DNA from: Lachnospiraceae bacterium OF09-6
GTDB taxonomy: Bacteria; Bacillota; Clostridia; Lachnospirales; Lachnospiraceae
Length of the DNA stretch: 64,000 nucleotides
Direction of reading: 5' to 3'
NCBI GenBank assembly: GCA_003435055.1
Contig: QUMM01000015.1
Span: 7,058 to 71,057, forward strand
The notes under the pieces are model-generated. The model did no database searches. It saw only the letters and a list, made by a program, of their open reading frames with translations, and was not told the DNA's origin. The position numbers and the translations under genes are program-made. The number at the start of each line of letters is the position of its first letter. The first letter of the stretch is position 1. Of this stretch, positions 47,243 through 56,919 are shown piece by piece.

Positions 47243-48390
47243 ATGATTTTACAAAGTAAACGGGTCTGGATCGCCGGTCAGTTTGTTCCGGCACAGATCG
47301 AGATGAAAGATCAGAAAATTGTAAAGATTCTGCCATGGGGCACAGAGCAGTGCGATGAAGACTGGGGAAATCACCGTATTTTTCCTGGATTTATTGACAT
47401 CCATACCCATGGTGCCTATGGATTTGACACCAATGATGCAGATCCGAAGGGCCTGGCCTACTGGACTTCCCATATCCCGGAAGAAGGAGTTACTGCATTT
47501 CTCCCAACTACGGTTACTCAGATGCCAGATGTCCTGACAAAAGCTGCCGCCAATGTGGCTTCTGTCATTGAAAACGGCTATGAAGGAGCGAGATTCTCGG
47601 CATTCATTTTGAAGGACCGTTCCTGGATATGGACTACAAAGGCGCCCAGCCTCCGGAAGCTATCGCAGAACCGACAATTGCTCAGTTCCGTGCTTACCAG
47701 GAAGCAGCGAAGGGCTGGATTAAATACATCACTTTAAGTCCGGAACATGATAAAGATTTTGCACTGACGAAATACTGCGCCCGTCATGGCGTTGTTGTCA
47801 GCATGGGACATTCTTCTTCGGATTATGAGACTGCACTTATGGCTGTGGCCAACGGTGCTTCTTCTATGACACATGTTTACAACGGTATGACACCTCTTCA
47901 TCATCGCAAACCAGGTCTGGTAGGAGCCGCCCTTCGTATTCATGATCTGTACGGGGAAATCATCTGCGATGGGCACCACTCTCATCCAGCTGCCCTTGGA
48001 ATCTTCTTCCAGGCTAAAGGATCAGAGCGCAGCATTATGATCTCTGATTCTCTCCGGGTAAAACATGCACCAGCCGGCGGACACTATCAGCTGGGCGGAC
48101 ATGATATCGAAGTAGGAGAGGACGGCCTGGCGCGTCTGGCGGGCAGCGATACGATTGCCGGCAGCACTATGGCTATGAACCAGGGGCTGCGTGTTCTGAT
48201 CGAAGAGGCTGGGGTTCCGGTACTCACTGCTGTCCATGCCTGCACATTGAATCCTGCACGGATCCTGAACGTAGACAACCGTAAAGGAAAAATCTGCGCC
48301 GGATACGATGCCGATCTCGCTATCCTGGAAGATGACTATTCTGTAGCAGCCACCTATTGCTGTGGAATCAAGGCATATAGCAAGGCGTAA
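47243..48390 (+). CDS. nagA: N-acetylglucosamine-6-phosphate deacetylase (frame broken near 47593)
   Basis: Removes acetate from GlcNAc-6-phosphate before NagB. About 382 residues after repair. Seen: metal motif GFIDIHTHGAYGFD near residue 50, the glutamate of HFEGPFLDMDYKGA restored across the break, GHSSSDYE near residue 190, HHSHPAALG near residue 240 and the catalytic aspartate in MISDSLR near residue 260. One A is missing in GCGAGATTCTCGG. GGGAG precedes the ATG at 47243. Confidence 0.93.
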
Positions 48391-48393
48391 ATC

Positions 48394-48440
48394 ATCAGGG
48401 ACGGGAAAATGGCTCAAAAGAGCGATTTCCCGTCCCTGAT
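48394..48440. repeat. REP-like palindromic element, copy C
   Basis: An inverted repeat (ATCAGGGACGGGAAA with TTTCCCGTCCCTGAT) right after nagA and before the convergent LysR gene. The GGGACGG start links it to copies A and B, though the inner arm differs. It may double as a bidirectional terminator. Confidence 0.75.
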
Positions 48441-48448
48441 AAGTTGTC

Positions 48449-49369
48449 TCATCTCATTCCCAGATAATTCTGGATTTTCTCTATATACAGATTTCCCATA
48501 TTACTCAATGCCATGTTTTTCCGCACAATATACCCTATCTCCATAGTGGTATTATGATTGTATTCATCATCAGAGAATGGCACCGCTATATAATCGGTAC
48601 CGTTTAATTCTTCACAGATAATACCGGAACAAAGCGTATATCCATTCAGCCCCACCATCAGGTTCAGCATGGTCGCACGATCATTTGCCTTAATTACTCT
48701 GGAATATTCATTAGTAGACAAAATCTCTTCTGCAAAATAGAAAGAACCGTTGTCTCCCTGTTCAAAGGAAAGGCACGGATACGGATCCAGTTGTTCAAAA
48801 CAAATGAACTTTTCCTTTGCCAGTGGATGATTCTTCCACAGATAAACATAAGCCTGACAATCAATCAGATGATGGAACTCCAGCCCAGCCGAGCTGAGCA
48901 GCTTCTGGATGGCTTTCCGGTTAAAATCACACAGATACAGCACGCCGATCTCGCTTCGCATGGTACTGACGTCATTGATCACATCCCTGGTTTTAGTCTC
49001 ACGAATAGCGAACTCATATTGAGACATATCATAGCTCTTTACCATATCCACAAATGCTTTCACTGCAAAAGAATAATGCTGGGTGGATACTCCGAACTTC
49101 TTTTTATAAGAGCCGCCTTTCCCATATTTTTCCATAACCGTCTGATATTGTCCATAGATTTCTTTGGCATGAAGCAGGAATTCCGCACCGTCATTGGTCA
49201 GCGTCACACCTTTTCCACTGCGGTTAAAAATGGTAATCCCCAATTCTTTTTCCAGTTCTTTCACTGCACTGGTCAGCGAAGGCTGTGATACATATAAAAG
49301 CTCCGATGCTTTGTTCAAAGAGCCTGTCTCCGAAATCGTAATAATATAATTTAACTGCATTAATGTCAT
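48449..49369 (-). CDS. LysR-family transcriptional regulator
   Basis: A 306-residue regulator. N-terminal winged helix: QLNYIITISETGSLNKASELLYVSQPSLTSAVKELEKELG (residues 5-44), then the LysR effector domain. The ATG overlaps the stop of the alarmone synthetase gene (ATGA); an internal ATG three codons later is also possible. Convergent with nagA. Target genes are unknown. Confidence 0.92.
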   Translation of the reverse strand: MTLMQLNYIITISETGSLNKASELLYVSQPSLTSAVKELEKELGITIFNRSGKGVTLTNDGAEFLLHAKEIYGQYQTVMEKYGKGGSYKKKFGVSTQHYSFAVKAFVDMVKSYDMSQYEFAIRETKTRDVINDVSTMRSEIGVLYLCDFNRKAIQKLLSSAGLEFHHLIDCQAYVYLWKNHPLAKEKFICFEQLDPYPCLSFEQGDNGSFYFAEEILSTNEYSRVIKANDRATMLNLMVGLNGYTLCSGIICEELNGTDYIAVPFSDDEYNHNTTMEIGYIVRKNMALSNMGNLYIEKIQNYLGMR

Positions 49370-50172
49370 GGCCGTCTTCTCTCATCCTCCTGAAATCTGG
49401 AATCACTCAGCTTTGCACGCAGGTTTTGCATTCGATTATCCACCGATGCCAGAATCTGAGCACATTCTGCCAGTTCCTGACTGATGGCTTCTTCTTCATT
49501 TTCCGGAATCTGTTTTTTATAACGTAATTTATGTTCCTGACTGGCCCACAAGTCCATAGCCAGAGTACGAATCTGTACTTCCACTTTCATCGGACGTTTT
49601 TCATTTTGCAGAAAAATCGGCACCTGTACAATCAGATGCAGGCTGCGGTATCCACTATCTTTTGGATGTTTAATATAGTCTTTCTTTTCCAGAAGTGTGA
49701 TATCATCCTGCTGTAACAGACAATCTGCCAGCATATATACGTCTTCCACAAAAGAACAGATTACACGTACTCCGGCAATATCATCAATTTCTCGTTCCAT
49801 TGCCTCCAGAGACACCGGTATTCCTTTTCGATTCATCTTTTTCAGAATACTATCCTGTGACTTCAATCTGCTCTTGATGGTCTCGATTGGATTGCGGTCA
49901 TATTTCAGAGAAAACTGCTCACTCAGCACTCTGAATTTTGTCTCAATCTCCATGATCGCACAGCGATAATACGCATTCATCTGCTCAATCGGTTCCAGAC
50001 GCCTGGAAATCCGATCCAGTAACTTTTCATTGGTAAGGAAATTATCCATTAATCTGCTGTCTTTTACTCTTTCTGTTATTTTATCTTCCATCGTCTCTAA
50101 TATCCGGCCATCCAGTTGTTCTCTTATCTTCTGAATATTCCCCATTTTCATTATCTGATACGTTCCATGCAC
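49366..50172 (-). CDS. Small alarmone synthetase (RelA/SpoT synthetase domain only)
   Basis: Makes (p)ppGpp from ATP and GTP or GDP. About 268 residues: a synthetase core with the ATP-binding RLKSQDSILKKMNRKGI near residue 108, DDIAGVRVICSFVEDVY near residue 137, HPKDSGYRSLHLIVQVP near residue 170 and EVQIRTLAMDLWASQEHKLRYK near residue 205. No hydrolase or TGS domain, so it is of the RelP/RelQ (YjbM/YwaC) class. I chose the GTG at 50172, which has AGGAGG seven bases upstream; the longer frame from 50208 would put the ribosome site inside. Confidence 0.9.
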   Translation of the reverse strand: MHGTYQIMKMGNIQKIREQLDGRILETMEDKITERVKDSRLMDNFLTNEKLLDRISRRLEPIEQMNAYYRCAIMEIETKFRVLSEQFSLKYDRNPIETIKSRLKSQDSILKKMNRKGIPVSLEAMEREIDDIAGVRVICSFVEDVYMLADCLLQQDDITLLEKKDYIKHPKDSGYRSLHLIVQVPIFLQNEKRPMKVEVQIRTLAMDLWASQEHKLRYKKQIPENEEEAISQELAECAQILASVDNRMQNLRAKLSDSRFQEDERRRP

Positions 50173-50210
50173 GTATGCTCCTCCTGTTCTATTTATGTCG
50201 TTAGACAAAA

Positions 50211-50240
50211 AATAACTCTGGCATTTCTGCCAGAGTTATT
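50211..50240 (-). terminator. Terminator of the glgA gene
   Basis: A perfect 13-base stem (AATAACTCTGGCA/TGCCAGAGTTATT) with a four-base loop, followed on the minus strand by TTTTT. It is about 30 bases after the extended glgA stop, which supports the tail reading through to 50268. Confidence 0.88.
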
Positions 50241-50267
50241 CTCGCAAAGAGCTCCGTGCAGAAACTC

Positions 50268-52423
50268 TTATTTATTTTTTCTTCTGGACTTTCTTCCAGT
50301 CTTTTTCGCTGGAGCCGCTTTCACTGGCTCTACAACCTTTTCTGGTTCTGCAACCTTATTCGCTTCCTCTGCCTTTACTGGCTCCGCAGCCTTCTTTGGC
50401 TCTTCAGACTTTACTGGCTCCGCAGCCTTCTTTGGTTCTTCAGGCTTTGCTGGTTCCGCAGCCTTCTTCGGCTCTTCAGGCTTTACTGGTTCTGCATCCT
50501 TCTTTGGCTCCTCTGCCTTTACTGGTTCTTCTGTCTTTTTCGGCTCTTCGACCTTTTTCGGCTCTTCAACCTTTACCGGTTCCTCTGCTTCTTAGTCGCA
50601 GTTTTTCTGGTCGTGCGTTTCTTAACCGGTGCTTTTTCTTCGACAGTTGCAGCTGTCTCAACAGCCTTTTCCGGTTCTTCCACTTTCGCCGACTCTTCTA
50701 CCTTCTTCAGTTCTTCTGCTTTTTTCTTCGCAGCTGTAGTTCTTCTGGTGGTAGTCTTCTTTTCTGTAGCAGTCTTCTTAGTTGTCGTTTTGGTTGCTGT
50801 AGCCTTCTTGGCAGTTGTTTTTCTCGCTGGTGCTTTCTTCTCTGCAGGTGCAGCTTCTTTCACCTCTGTTGCTTCCACCTCTGCTGCTTTTACCTCTTCT
50901 ACTTTTACCTCTGTCAGTTCTGCAGCCTCTGCAGGCTGCGTTGCTTCCACCTGTTCTTCTCCTCTTGGCCAGTACCATCCCAGCATGTGATCATACAGAA
51001 TCTCATACTTCTCTGCTGATGCATTCCAGGAGAAATCAACCTTCATGGCACGTTTTACCAGATCATTCCACTGATCCTTCTGATCATAGAAAATCCGCTC
51101 TGCATAACGTACCGTTGCCATCATCTCATGAGCATTGTAATTGCGGAAGCTGAATCCTGTTCCACTGTTCTCGAATTCATTAAACGGAATCACGGTATCT
51201 TTTAATCCACCGGTCTCACGAACGATCGGTACAGTTCCGTATCTCAGACTCATGATCTGACTCAGTCCACATGGTTCGAACAGTGATGGCATCAGAAATG
51301 CATCGCAGGAGCCATAAATCTTATGAGACAGTTCATCTGAATAATAAATGTTTGCAGATACTTTTCCAGGGTACTTCCATGCATAGTAACGGAACATATT
51401 CTCATAGCGTTCCTCTCCGGTACCCAGTGCTACGATCTGCACTTCATCCTGACAGATCTCATCCAGTACACATTCAATCAGGTCAAATCCCTTCTGATCT
51501 GTCAGTCGGGACACAATACCGATCATCATCACGTTTGGATCTTCTCTTAAGCCAAGCTGTCTCTGCAGTTCCACTTTATTCTTTACTTTTTCTGTTGTAA
51601 CAGTTTCTTTGTTGAACTTATACTGAAGATGAATATCTGTCTCCGGATTAAAGATATTGTAGTCAATACCATTCACAATACCGGTCAGCACGTTGGAACG
51701 TGCCTGCAGCAGCTTATCCAGCTTCTCTCCGTAAAACTCTGTCTTAATTTCTTCTGCATAAGTCTCACTGACAGTAGTCACACGATCCGCATAGACAATA
51801 CCGCCCTTCAGAAGGTTCACATCACCGTATGCTTCCAGCTTATCCGGTGTAAAATAGCTGTCAGAGATACCAATAATATCCCGAATGATATTCTTATCAT
51901 AGATTCCCTGGAATCTGAGATTGTGAATCGTCATGATAGTCTTGATATTCTGATAAAATGGGTTGGACTGGAATGCATCGTTCAGATATACCGGTACCAG
52001 TGCTGCCTGCCAGTCATGACAGTGAATAATGTCCGGTCTGAAATCAATTGATGGGAGCGCACTCAGGACAGCTCTTGAGAAAAATGCAAATTTTTCAATA
52101 TCCCACCGAATGTCTTCATATGGCCAGCCACCACTGAAATAATATTCATTGTCAATAAAATAGAACGGAATTCCATCAATCTCCGTCTCCAGTACTCCCA
52201 CGTACATATTTCTCCATGCCAGCTGCATTTCAAAATGCGTTCTGTACTGAAGTTTGTCTTTCCATTCGCCCTTCATAGATGCATACTTCGGTAAAATTAC
52301 ACGTACATCATATTTCTCTCTGTCAAAGTATTTTGGCAGTGTGCCTGCAACATCGGCAAGACCCCCGGTCTTAATAAACGGCACTGCTTCTGAAGTTACA
52401 AATAATATTTTCTCTCTAGCCAT
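50268..52423 (-). CDS. glgA: Glycogen synthase with a long Lys/Ala/Glu/Pro-rich C-terminal tail (frame broken near 50587)
   Basis: ADP-glucose glycogen synthase (GT5). The catalytic part (about 1-480) shows the ADP-glucose site KTGGLADVAG at residues 15-24, HCHDWQAALVPVY near residue 135 and SLFEPCGLSQ near residue 383. It is followed by some 235 residues of low complexity: a K/T/R-rich stretch like KKATATKTTTKK, then repeats of the EEPKKAAEPVK type. One missing base in AAGCAGAGG separates the last 105 residues. Without the repair the protein stops at 50573. Start MAREKILF is set by AGGAG ten bases upstream. The tail is basic overall and could bind polyanions or glycogen granules; this is inference. 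Confidence 0.9.
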
Positions 52424-52487
52424 TCCCCTGCTGCTCCTTTCTGTTTTAATTTTTATTTTGATTTTTCCCAAACATCTTTGTTTCTGC

Positions 52488-53354
52488 CTATTCCTGCAAT
52501 GCAAACATCTTCATGGCAGTCATCACATTTGCTTTCATTCCTTCTCTGGCCTTTGTTGCCATCTCCGTAAAGAAATATGGCTTTCCGTCTGCTGTTGCTT
52601 TTACTGCTTCTGCAGCTGCCTTTCCGCCAGCCACATCCATATAAGTAAAATAATTGATCTTACGTACACCAGATTTAATCGCTGTATGATAATCATCATG
52701 GCTGACACCAGATCCGCCATGCATAACTACCGGAATATCGCCAGTCTGAGTACGTACATTCTTTACTACATCAAAATCCAGCTTTGGCTCCGTCAGATAA
52801 ATACCATGTGTTGTTCCAAAGGAGCAGGCCAGTGCATCAATACCTGTCTGCGCAACAAAGTCTTTTGCCAGTACCGGATCCGTATAGATCTTTGTCTCAT
52901 CGTTAGCCCCTGTACCTTCTCCGCTTCCTGTTTCAGTTCTTCCCATCGAGCCAAGCTCTGCTTCTACAGAAGCACCAGCAGCATGTGCTATCTCTACTAC
53001 TTTTTTACTGAGTGCCACATTCTCTTCATATGGAAGTGTGGAGCCGTCAATCATCACGCCGGTAAATCCCAGATCCAGGGCCTGCTGTACACGTTCCACC
53101 GTATCTCCGTGATCCAGATGCACACATACCGGCACAGACACACGTTTTGCATAACTCATCATCAGTGGTCCCATATCTGCCAGCAGATTAAACGTCTCAT
53201 GTACCGGTGCAAACTGAATAATCACCGGAAGCTGTACTTCCTCTGCTGCGCTCATTACAGCCTGAAGAGACTCCAGGTTTGGAGCATTAAATGCACCGAC
53301 TGCAATATTCTTTTCTTCTGCAATCGTCAATATCTCTTTTAATGTAACTAACAT
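52488..53354 (-). CDS. Class II ketose-bisphosphate aldolase
   Basis: Zinc aldolase of 288 residues in the fructose/tagatose-bisphosphate aldolase family. Seen: NIAVGAFNAPNLES near residue 15, catalytic aspartate and zinc histidine in VCVHLDHGDT near residue 78, SSLP-type MIDGSTLPYEENV near residue 103, VEAELGSMG near residue 130 and the zinc histidine in VVMHGGSGVS near residue 208. GGGAGG precedes the start. Upstream of it is a D-lyxose isomerase gene. It could serve glycolysis or a side sugar pathway. Confidence 0.92.
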   Translation of the reverse strand: MLVTLKEILTIAEEKNIAVGAFNAPNLESLQAVMSAAEEVQLPVIIQFAPVHETFNLLADMGPLMMSYAKRVSVPVCVHLDHGDTVERVQQALDLGFTGVMIDGSTLPYEENVALSKKVVEIAHAAGASVEAELGSMGRTETGSGEGTGANDETKIYTDPVLAKDFVAQTGIDALACSFGTTHGIYLTEPKLDFDVVKNVRTQTGDIPVVMHGGSGVSHDDYHTAIKSGVRKINYFTYMDVAGGKAAAEAVKATADGKPYFFTEMATKAREGMKANVMTAMKMFALQE

Positions 53355-53389
53355 CTCTGCCTCCCTGTTTTTATATTTTTCCGTATCTC

Positions 53390-54079
53390 TCAGTCTCTGG
53401 CAGGTGGGTATTCGTTACAGAGCAGTCTGTACGGCGGCTCATCCTCCTCAATCTGCGGAAATCTTCCTGCCGGAGGGTTGAAACGGTTGTCTGTTGTATC
53501 ATCATTACACTGGCTGACCTCACCGATCAGTACCGCACCGGTTCCCGGCTCCACTTCAAAATCATGATACATACCCTGTGTAATAGTCAGGCTCTCGCCT
53601 GGAGTCAGGCGAATCTGTGTACCAGCCGGAACCACGCGAGTCAGACCATCTGTATGTACCGTCACATCTCCAGTCTTATCAACGGATTCATCCGGAAGTG
53701 AATTATATACACGGATCAGAATATTTCCACCACCTCTGTTGATAATATCTTCCATCTTGTACCAGTGGAAATGATTCATCGCATACTGCCCTTCATCCAG
53801 ATACAGCAGCTTCTCTGCGTATGGCTTCTTATATACATCCTGCATTTTCTGATTACCATTACGGATCGTCACCAGAGAGAAACCTGTCTTCTGAAAATTC
53901 CCCTGTCCGAAATCTGTAATATCCCATCCAAGCATGTTGTCCCGGATTTCGTCATACTCATGTCCTTTTGTCTTCCATTCTTCCGGAGTAAACTGGCAAA
54001 ATGGTGGAAGATAGTAATTCAGTCTGTTTACCATATCTTCCATCTTTTTCAATGCCGTGTTGATTTCTGATCTCTTCAT
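53390..54079 (-). CDS. D-lyxose ketol-isomerase
   Basis: Cupin-type metal-dependent isomerase of 229 residues interconverting D-lyxose with D-xylulose, and often D-mannose with D-fructose. Seen: metal-binding residues in AMNHFHWYKMEDI near residue 108 and MYHDFEVEPGTGAVLIGEVSQ near residue 187, and the C-terminal FNPPAGRFPQIEEDEPP. I start at MKRSEINTAL because AAAGGA is eight bases upstream; the ATG three codons earlier overlaps that site. It lies 35 bases before the aldolase gene, in the same direction. Confidence 0.9.
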   Translation of the reverse strand: MKRSEINTALKKMEDMVNRLNYYLPPFCQFTPEEWKTKGHEYDEIRDNMLGWDITDFGQGNFQKTGFSLVTIRNGNQKMQDVYKKPYAEKLLYLDEGQYAMNHFHWYKMEDIINRGGGNILIRVYNSLPDESVDKTGDVTVHTDGLTRVVPAGTQIRLTPGESLTITQGMYHDFEVEPGTGAVLIGEVSQCNDDTTDNRFNPPAGRFPQIEEDEPPYRLLCNEYPPARD

Positions 54080-54246
54080 ATCCCGCATCCTTTCTGATAG
54101 AAAATCTCTAGATCTGTTCTATCATACCATTTTTTTCAATATTCTTCCACCTCTGTTTGTAAAAATCTCAGAATTATGCTCTTTCACAGGAATGAAAGAC
54201 AAAAATAGTAATCTCTGTTATCCAACTTATCAAGGTAGATATTTGA

Positions 54247-54546
54247 ACACACAACAGATTGTGATCCTTGTGGCACATCCATGATGGTCGCTTTTTCCAG
54301 TTCTTTTTCCATTACTCCTGCTTTCAGATATTTCCGAATCATATTTAATGTAGCACTGTCGTTTACTTACTCTCTTAATATCTGAATTAACTTATTGTGA
54401 TTTACTCTATCGAAAAACTGTTCAATATCTACTACCCATTCATAGCCATCCTTCAGACAGCAGAGTGCCTGTCTGATTCCATCATGGCAGTTTCTCCCCG
54501 GTCTAAAACCATAACTATATTCACTGAATATTTCTTGATAAATGTC
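54247..54546 (-). pseudogene. Fragment of a group II intron reverse transcriptase/maturase
   Basis: The minus strand codes for IYQEIFSEYSYGFRPGRNCH, then ALCCLKDGYEWVVDIEQFFD and RVNHNKLIQILRE, an in-frame TAA, then VNDSATLNMIRKYLKAG and ATIMDVPQGSQ. This is the LtrA-type fingers/palm region up to the PQG motif. About 100 of 400-600 residues remain, with a stop in the middle. The YADD active site is absent. No intact intron ends are seen. It is a dead remnant. Confidence 0.8.
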
Positions 54547-54591
54547 AGTGGACTTGCACTAGCGAGATCCGAGCCATGCTCGGCACACTTT

Positions 54592-54622
54592 AAGAGGGCC
54601 TGGAATAATTCCAAGCCCTCTT
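54592..54622. terminator. Hairpin, likely terminator, next to the reverse transcriptase remnant
   Basis: A stem AAGAGGGC(C/T)TGGAA with TTCCA(A/G)GCCCTCTT and a short loop. It is symmetric, so it could act in either direction. It lies before the aldolase stop region (54736) on the minus strand. The rest of 54547-54735 shows no gene. Confidence 0.55.
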
Positions 54623-54735
54623 AAACTTTGATCATCCTTACATTTTAATCTGTAAATTATTCCATCTATAAAATTCACTGTCAAACAGAAGAGACACTAA
54701 AGGTGTTGGAAAACTTTCTCCACACCAGCTACACA

Positions 54736-55653
54736 TTATGCTTCTTTGTTATACGATATTTTTTCCTGATATTCTTTTATTTCTTTATGATATAAATCAG
54801 CTTTATTTCCACTGCCCAAAATATAAATCCAATGCACTAGTTCGTCTCTCCAGCTATCATTTATCACATCCCATATATCATAAATCTTTCCACCCTCCAA
54901 ATTTTCTGTACGCACTGCATGTAAGGCTGCTTTAAACAAATCAGTTCCTATATTTACCTTATTGATTCCCATGCTACTTGCTTTTCTTAAGTTTTCATCA
55001 CCAGTACCGCTACCACCATGAAGTACTAATGGGAAATGTCCGGTAATTTCTTTTATTTCTTTCAATCTGTCAAAATCAAGATGTGGAGTTCCTTTATATT
55101 GTCCATGTGCTGTTCCTATTGACACTGCAAGACAATCTATTCCTGTTTCCTCGATAAATCGTTTTGCTTCTTGAGGATCCGTCAACATCATATCACTTTT
55201 ACTTTCGTATTTTTCTCCATCCCCCACGTGTCCAAGTTCAGCCTCTACCGTTACACCCAGAGAATGTGCTATTTCTGTAAAATACTTTACCTGTTTTACA
55301 TTTTCTTCATAAGGGAGACTGGATCTGTCTACCATAATGGATGTGAATCCCGCACGAATGCAAGGCATCACCTCTTCTCTGACTTTCTCCAGTTCCTGCC
55401 AGCGACTTCCCCCATGATCCAGATTAATTGCTATTGGGACAGCAGATTCTTTTGCCAGCTTTCTGGTCATCCTCCCCAGAAACTCTATATCTGGATGAAT
55501 CGGAAATGCAATATCAATAATCAATGGGGAATTACATTTCTCTGCAGCCTGAATCACTGCTCTGGCTGTCAGCTCATTTTGAATATTCGGTGCAGGAATC
55601 GCGAAATTGTATTTATTGGCTACATCTAATAGTTCTTTCATTGTATAAAGCAT
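54736..55653 (-). CDS. Class II fructose-bisphosphate aldolase-family protein
   Basis: A 305-residue zinc aldolase homologue. Seen: FAIPAPNIQN near residue 16, AINLDHGGSRW near residue 77 with catalytic aspartate and zinc histidine, MVDRSSLPYEENV near residue 110, VEAELGHVGDGE near residue 135 and VLHGGSGTG near residue 213. It differs clearly from the copy at 52488. The start at 55653 (MLYTMKELL) has GGAGGG seven bases upstream. It lies two bases after the ADP-kinase-like gene, suggesting kinase then aldolase action on one sugar phosphate. Confidence 0.9.
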   Translation of the reverse strand: MLYTMKELLDVANKYNFAIPAPNIQNELTARAVIQAAEKCNSPLIIDIAFPIHPDIEFLGRMTRKLAKESAVPIAINLDHGGSRWQELEKVREEVMPCIRAGFTSIMVDRSSLPYEENVKQVKYFTEIAHSLGVTVEAELGHVGDGEKYESKSDMMLTDPQEAKRFIEETGIDCLAVSIGTAHGQYKGTPHLDFDRLKEIKEITGHFPLVLHGGSGTGDENLRKASSMGINKVNIGTDLFKAALHAVRTENLEGGKIYDIWDVINDSWRDELVHWIYILGSGNKADLYHKEIKEYQEKISYNKEA

Positions 55654-55655
55654 TA

Positions 55656-56832
55656 TCAACCCTCCATTTTCTCATATTGATTTAAAAATCCTCCCACAAA
55701 ACTATCCCCCAGTCCAATTGTAGTCGGTGTATTTACAGTTACTTTTTTTATAGGAATGCAACATATGTTTTTTAACAACTCACTTATTTTTTCCGCAAAA
55801 ACTGTTGCCTGTTTATCCTCCTTCAGTAACGCAATTTTCTCACACAATGTCGCATTAACCATCCCATTACAATACCTTGTTGTAGCTGTGATCATCCCAG
55901 AAAATAACGCATCTTTACACATTTTCGCATCCTTTCCATATGCAATTCCCCATTTTCCCGTATGTATAACAAGCGTTGTTTCCGGTAATTTATTTTTCAA
56001 ATCTTTTAATCCGTCTGCAACTTCCTTTACATTTAAGATATCTATATTTCGTCCTATGATCTGTTGAAATTCCTCTTCGTTCATACCATAAAATCTTACA
56101 TATTTACCCAGCTCATTTAGCAATAGTTCCTCTTGCCATGAATGGGCAAACCAGGCATGTTCCATATATACTGACAGATTGTTTTTGCTACATAATACAT
56201 TCTTTATCTGTTCCACTCTTTCTTTTAAAATCTCATCCCATCGAATCATATCAAAGCCTGATAAAAGCACAATATCTTGCTCCTTCACTGCCTCTATAAA
56301 AGATTCTGATATCGGCATTTCTGCACATGCTTTATCAGCGGAATATATTACTCTGTTTTCTCTCGGTGTAATAAAATCTATATCATTAACTACAATACGC
56401 ATCCCTTTCGGATACTGTATGACAATATGAGGATAACAACACCGAAACTGTTCTCCTCCCATTATGGAAACACGCTCAGGCATAAGTTCTTCTGTATCTC
56501 TGTTTCTGGAAACCAAATGAACAACAGCCTTTCCACCAAGCGCAGATATAATCTCTGCTGCTCTTATATTGGAACCCCCTAATGTTACTCGATATTTACT
56601 TCCAGCTATATATTTTTCTATAATTTTCGGATCCTCCACTGTCATTCCACATCCAAGTCCTTTTTTCATATGATAAAGTATGGAACTTGCCAGATCTTTC
56701 ACACTTTCTATTTTTTCGACTCGTTTTACATCACAGATTTTTACACCCGTTATTTTTTATAAATTGCAAAAAATGTTTTATATCCCATATTATTTCATAG
56801 TCAACGGTATTTGAAAATCCAAGATAAATCAT
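55656..56832 (-). CDS. ADP-dependent phosphofructokinase/glucokinase-family sugar kinase (frame broken near 56747)
   Basis: The main frame gives 348 residues ending in TVNTPTTIGLGDSFVGGFL, the GLGD catalytic motif of the ADP_PFK_GK family. GGSNIRAAEIISALGG lies near residue 42. No ribosome site precedes its GTG at 56702. Upstream, a good site (AAGGAG) introduces MIYLGFSNTVDYEIIWDIKH, the expected family N-terminus, in another frame. The two join around an A5 run if one base is removed or two added, giving about 391 residues. This break differs in sign from the others in the window. In archaea the family phosphorylates glucose or fructose 6-phosphate with ADP; the bacterial members may use other sugars. 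Confidence 0.75.
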
Positions 56833-56857
56833 ATTCTGCTCCTTTTGACTACAATGT

Positions 56858-56886
56858 TTGTCAATTATCTAAAATTATGATATATT
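56858..56886 (+). promoter_or_regulatory. Predicted sigma-A promoter of the rpiR-type gene
   Basis: TTGTCA (56858-56863), a 17-base spacer, TATATT (56881-56886), 33 bases before the ATG. It lies in the 87-base divergent region shared with the ADP-kinase-like gene, so the regulator probably controls both. Confidence 0.6.
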
Positions 56887-56919
56887 AATATTGTTCACTT
56901 TTATTCAGGAGGATTTCTT

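Noticed and set aside
50116..51019. Repeats in the glgA tail region read as a CRISPR-like or tandem-repeat array, and long plus-strand frames there
   Set aside because: The repeats vary in length and code in register for EEPKKAAEPVK-type peptides on the minus strand. No fixed spacer structure.
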